DNA from: Paenibacillus daejeonensis DSM 15491
GTDB taxonomy: Bacteria; Bacillota; Bacilli; Paenibacillales; Paenibacillaceae
Direction: 5' to 3'
NCBI RefSeq assembly: GCF_000378385.1
Contig: NZ_KB899659.1
Span: 89,418 to 153,417 of the forward strand
Length of the DNA: 64,000 nt
The translations under genes were made by a program, and so were the position numbers. A model generated the notes under the pieces. It was not told the DNA's origin, searched no databases, and saw only the letters and a program-made list of their open reading frames with translations. Below, piece by piece: positions 60,935 to 64,000 of the stretch (the first letter of the stretch is position 1; each line of letters opens with the position of its first letter).

Positions 60935-63112
60935 ATGAATGAATATCGGATTAAAGGCCTCTCCTGTGCAGGCTGCGCCCAGCGCATTGAAGACGAACTC
61001 AAGCAGCTGGAGCATGGCGGCGAGACCCGACTCAGCTACAATTCCGGCAAATTAACGGTCCATCCGGGAGTGTCAATGACTGAGGTAAAGCGAATTCTAA
61101 AATCGGATGGCGCCTATATATCCTCTAGCTTGTCGCAGGCACACGAAGAAACGGCTGCAGCAGACGAGGGACACGCAACCCACGGGCACAGCCACAGTCA
61201 TTCTCACGCCCATAGTGGGCATGACCATGATCACGAACATGATCACAGTCATGCCGGAGGCAACAAGATGCTGAAGCTGCTCATTGCCTCATCTGTCATC
61301 TATGCGGCAGCTCTTGTTTTGGACGGCACGTTGGAGAGGCAGGCGGTAATCCTTCTGTATCTTGCCGCAACCGCCATTAGCGGATACACGACGTTCCTGC
61401 GCGGACTCAAAAACCTGTTCCGATTCAAATTCACCATTGATACGCTCATGACCATTGCACTGATCGGAGCCGTTGCAATTGGTGAATGGAAGGAAGCTAC
61501 GCTGGTTGCCATTCTCTTTGGCCTCAATGAATTGCTCGAAGGGTACGGTATGGAGAAGGCGCGTCGTTCTATGGAAACTCTTCTGCAAGTCGCACCCAAG
61601 GAAGCGATTCGCATTCAGGGCGGGCAGGAGCAGGTCGTTCCCATTGCTTCACTTCAGGTAGGCGATCTCGTCAAAATCAAGCCGGGCGACAAAATTCCAT
61701 CCGATGGTATCGTCTCTGAAGGTAAGAGCTCGGTGAACGAAGCGGCGATTACCGGTGAATCGCTCCCTATTGAGAAAGAAGCCGGCGAATCGGTCTATGG
61801 CGGTGCCATCAACAACGAAGGTCTGCTTCTCGTAGAGATAACCAAAGCCTATGAAGACTCCTCCCTGGCCAAGATTCTGCATCTTGTCCAAGAGGCCCAG
61901 GAAACCAAGACGCCGACTGAGCTGTTCATTAACCGGTTTGCCAAGTACTACACGCCGCTTATTATGGTCGTCGCACTGCTGGTTATGGTCCTGCCGCCCC
62001 TCCTAGCCGGAGGAGACTGGCAAACCTGGCTCTATCAAGGTCTATCGGTCCTGATTGTCGGTTGTCCCTGTGCCCTAATCCTCTCTTCACCTATTGCCAT
62101 TGTGTCGGGAATTACGCGCAATGCAAGGAACGGTGTCCTCGTCAAAGGCGGCGTCTTCCTGGAGCAGTTGGGCAAAATCGATACATTGGCCTTTGACAAA
62201 ACGGGTACGCTGACCAAAGGTGAACCGCATGTCGCCCGCATGGAAAGCTACGACGATACGAACTTCCTGCGCTTTGCAGGCGCCATCGAGCAGTCCTCCT
62301 CCCACCCGCTGGCCAAAGCCATCATGCGGGAGGTTGAGCAACACAAGACTGTATTCACTCCGGCCGATGAAATCCGTACCCTCAGCGGACGCGGCATTCA
62401 AGCTCGGATCGACGGCGAAGAGTACTGGCTCGGTAACGAAGGCAGCATACGACATATCGAGATTCCACACCACGTGCAGCAACGAATTGATGAGCTGAAG
62501 CAGGAGGGGTTGACGCTTGTATTGGTAGCGGACAGCTCCCGCGTCCTCGGACTATTCGGCATTGCCGACGAAATCCGCTCCGAGAGTCGTGGGGTCATTG
62601 CTGCTCTGCATAAGCTGGGGATCAAGCAAACCGTCATGCTGACGGGAGATCACCAGAAGACAGCAGAGAAGGTCGCGGCTGCCGTCGGCGTCTCCAACTA
62701 CTATGGCAGTTTGCTGCCAGAGGATAAAGTAAGCCGGATCAAGGAGCTTGCAGCCAAGGGGCAAGTGGCCATGATCGGCGACGGCATCAATGACGCACCT
62801 GCTCTCGCCTCGGCCCAGCTTGGCATTGCAATGGGCAAGGGCACCGACAGTGCGATTGAGACGGCGGATATTGTGCTTATGCAGGACCACTTAGGCAAGC
62901 TGCCGGAGGCCGTATCTGTCTCCCGGCGGGTCAATCGCATTATTCGTTTCAATATCATTGTCTCCCTGGGACTCAAGATCATTGCGCTGCTCCTCACCAT
63001 TCCGGGGTGGCTCACCCTCTGGATCGCGATTCTCTCTGACATGGGCGCGACGATCTTCGTCACACTGGTCAGCCTGACCATTCTCATCCAGGGCAAGAAG
63101 CAATCAGACTGA
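60935..63112 (+). CDS. cadA: Cadmium/zinc/lead P1B-type ATPase, CadA-like
   Basis: 725 residues. One N-terminal metal domain with LSCAGCAQRIE, then a His-rich loop (HGHSHSHSHAHSGHDHDHE, about residues 83-105), eight helices, actuator TGESLPIEKEAGE, channel motif VGCPCALILSSPIA, phosphorylation DKTGTLTKGEP, SSHPLAKAI and hinge [16 protein letters not shown]. Helix 8 ILSDMGATIFVTL carries the Asp of Zn/Cd pumps. The His-rich segment may buffer zinc. A 12-2-12 operator overlaps the promoter. Standard length. Confidence 0.9.
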   Translation: MNEYRIKGLSCAGCAQRIEDELKQLEHGGETRLSYNSGKLTVHPGVSMTEVKRILKSDGAYISSSLSQAHEETAAADEGHATHGHSHSHSHAHSGHDHDHEHDHSHAGGNKMLKLLIASSVIYAAALVLDGTLERQAVILLYLAATAISGYTTFLRGLKNLFRFKFTIDTLMTIALIGAVAIGEWKEATLVAILFGLNELLEGYGMEKARRSMETLLQVAPKEAIRIQGGQEQVVPIASLQVGDLVKIKPGDKIPSDGIVSEGKSSVNEAAITGESLPIEKEAGESVYGGAINNEGLLLVEITKAYEDSSLAKILHLVQEAQETKTPTELFINRFAKYYTPLIMVVALLVMVLPPLLAGGDWQTWLYQGLSVLIVGCPCALILSSPIAIVSGITRNARNGVLVKGGVFLEQLGKIDTLAFDKTGTLTKGEPHVARMESYDDTNFLRFAGAIEQSSSHPLAKAIMREVEQHKTVFTPADEIRTLSGRGIQARIDGEEYWLGNEGSIRHIEIPHHVQQRIDELKQEGLTLVLVADSSRVLGLFGIADEIRSESRGVIAALHKLGIKQTVMLTGDHQKTAEKVAAAVGVSNYYGSLLPEDKVSRIKELAAKGQVAMIGDGINDAPALASAQLGIAMGKGTDSAIETADIVLMQDHLGKLPEAVSVSRRVNRIIRFNIIVSLGLKIIALLLTIPGWLTLWIAILSDMGATIFVTLVSLTILIQGKKQSD

Positions 63113-63125
63113 CCCCTCCCCGATC

Positions 63126-63158
63126 CTCCCCGCCATCCGTATGGCGGGGAGTTTGTTT
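63126..63158 (+). terminator. Terminator of the CadA-like gene
   Basis: CTCCCCGCCAT pairs with ATGGCGGGGAG, followed by TTTGTTTA, 14 bp past the stop. Confidence 0.85.
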
Positions 63159-63341
63159 ATAATGACGATACTCTCCGCTAATCGTTTCCTTAGCATTCAA
63201 AACTGCCCAATTAGAACCCAATAACGTTACCACGTTTCGTTAGCCAAGCCTCCAGAGTACAACCACCATACAGAGGAGCAAACCTGTGGTATGATAGCCT
63301 TTGTGTGATTACTAATGCAGCTATCTGAACGTGAGGATTAA

Positions 63342-64000
63342 ATGATGAGAGAGAAAATGGAACGATACCAAATCCCCGTATATCTTCTTGCTCTGCTACT
63401 CGCCGGAATCATCGGGTGGCTGTGGCCCGACACGGGGGCCTGGTTCGGTACGGCCACCCCGGTCATTCTGGGGCTTTTACTATATGGGATGTTCTCGCAG
63501 ATCCCATTCTTAAGCATGGGCGAGACCTGGACCCAGCGGCGATTCATGGTCGCGCTGATGGTTGCCAATTACATCGCTGTTCCCCTGCTCGTCTGGGGAC
63601 TTGCGCAGCTGCTGCCGGACCACCCACCACTGCTGCTCGGGGTATATCTGGTGTTGCTCACACCCTGTATTGACTATGTTATTGTGTTCACCCATCTCGG
63701 CCGCGGCGATGCCAAGCTCATGCTGATGGCGACACCGATGCTATTCGTCACTCAGATGGCATTGCTGCCGGTGTACCTATGGTTATTCCTTGGGAGGGAT
63801 GCTGCATCCCTGATGCAGTTAAAGCCGTTTATGGAGGCTTTCCTTACATTAATCGTGCTTCCTCTCCTGCTTGCCATTGGTTCGCAAGCTTGGGCTCGCC
63901 GACACCCACAGCGAGGGCCGCAGCTCATGGAAGCAACGGCCTGGCTGCCGGTACCCTTCATGGCACTGACCCTACTTGCAGTTGTTGCTTCTCAGATTGG
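63342..64000 (+). CDS. ACR3/BASS-family arsenite carrier, 3' end cut off
   Basis: The frame is open from ATG 63342 to the end of the window, 219 codons. GAGG lies five bases before the ATG; ATG 63345 is an alternative. At least six hydrophobic helices are visible, beginning RYQIPVYLLALLLAGIIGWL, and the stretch LLTPCIDYVIVFTHLGRGDAKLML is typical of ACR3-like arsenic resistance proteins (the Cys of TPC is the arsenite-binding residue in the family). It lies next to heavy-metal genes and might compensate for the broken arsB. Confidence 0.75.
   Translation, partial: MMREKMERYQIPVYLLALLLAGIIGWLWPDTGAWFGTATPVILGLLLYGMFSQIPFLSMGETWTQRRFMVALMVANYIAVPLLVWGLAQLLPDHPPLLLGVYLVLLTPCIDYVIVFTHLGRGDAKLMLMATPMLFVTQMALLPVYLWLFLGRDAASLMQLKPFMEAFLTLIVLPLLLAIGSQAWARRHPQRGPQLMEATAWLPVPFMALTLLAVVASQI

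Overview
The window reads as chromosome of a Paenibacillus-like Gram-positive bacterium (Bacillales, family Paenibacillaceae). The evidence is four secreted proteins with copper amine oxidase N-terminal (stalk) domains, a Bacillus-type cydABDC operon, a PucL-type OHCU decarboxylase-uricase fusion, an MhqR/MhqO/MhqN set, TmrB and Btr homologues, strong AGGAGG ribosome binding sites and several GTG/TTG starts. Most genes lie on the minus strand. I see no rRNA, tRNA, CRISPR array or prophage.

Layout: 95-1960 is a complete IS1182-like insertion sequence that landed inside an intergenic repeat. 2.1-4.0 kb holds two tandem stalk-domain proteins. 4.2-10.3 kb is the cytochrome bd operon with a likely Rex operator, followed by a small membrane protein. 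11-13.5 kb has a CorC-type CBS transporter behind a leader that contains a possible small ORF, and a TVP38/TMEM64 membrane protein. 13.5-16.4 kb is kptA, an MBL-fold hydrolase and an in-frame APS kinase-methyltransferase fusion. 17-21 kb has a GMC oxidoreductase carrying a gluconate dehydrogenase subunit 3-like domain and a double GH43 enzyme. 21.2-28.2 kb is a compact purine catabolism operon: uricase, HIU hydrolase, amidohydrolase and three xanthine dehydrogenase subunits. 28-35 kb is mixed: acetyltransferase, phosphotransferase, lipoprotein, stalk proteins, radical SAM protein and PhyH dioxygenase with a divergent AraC regulator.

36-40 kb is a stress region: mhqN-mhqO-mhqR with its operator, and a QorB-like reductase plus an Rrf2 regulator sharing one operator design. 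A WYL regulator and a zinc ribbon/GyrI protein follow. 41.7-43.9 kb is an ars operon whose arsB is frameshifted. tmrB, btr and a siderophore-binding lipoprotein (both of the latter with Fur boxes) lead into a seven-gene operon at 47.6-54.3 kb: a nickel/peptide-type ABC transporter followed by two coupled paralogous methyltransferases under a palindromic metal-box-like site. 55-64 kb is a metal-resistance block: YdhK lipoprotein, CopA, CopZ, a CadC-like sensor, a CopC protein, a CzcO-like flavoprotein, a CadA-like ATPase and the start of an ACR3-like arsenite carrier.

The most unusual signal is not a gene. Three gene-free stretches (1-2082 with the IS removed, 16633-16760, 54445-54970) hold short conserved cores of about 16-26 bp spaced almost exactly 50 or 51 bp apart, often as two direct copies followed by two inverted ones. 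Different core sequences keep the same period. A separate hairpin-plus-14-mer element occurs near 3968 and 38202. The methyltransferase-coupled transporter and the CysC-methyltransferase fusion are the best protein-level candidates for something undescribed.
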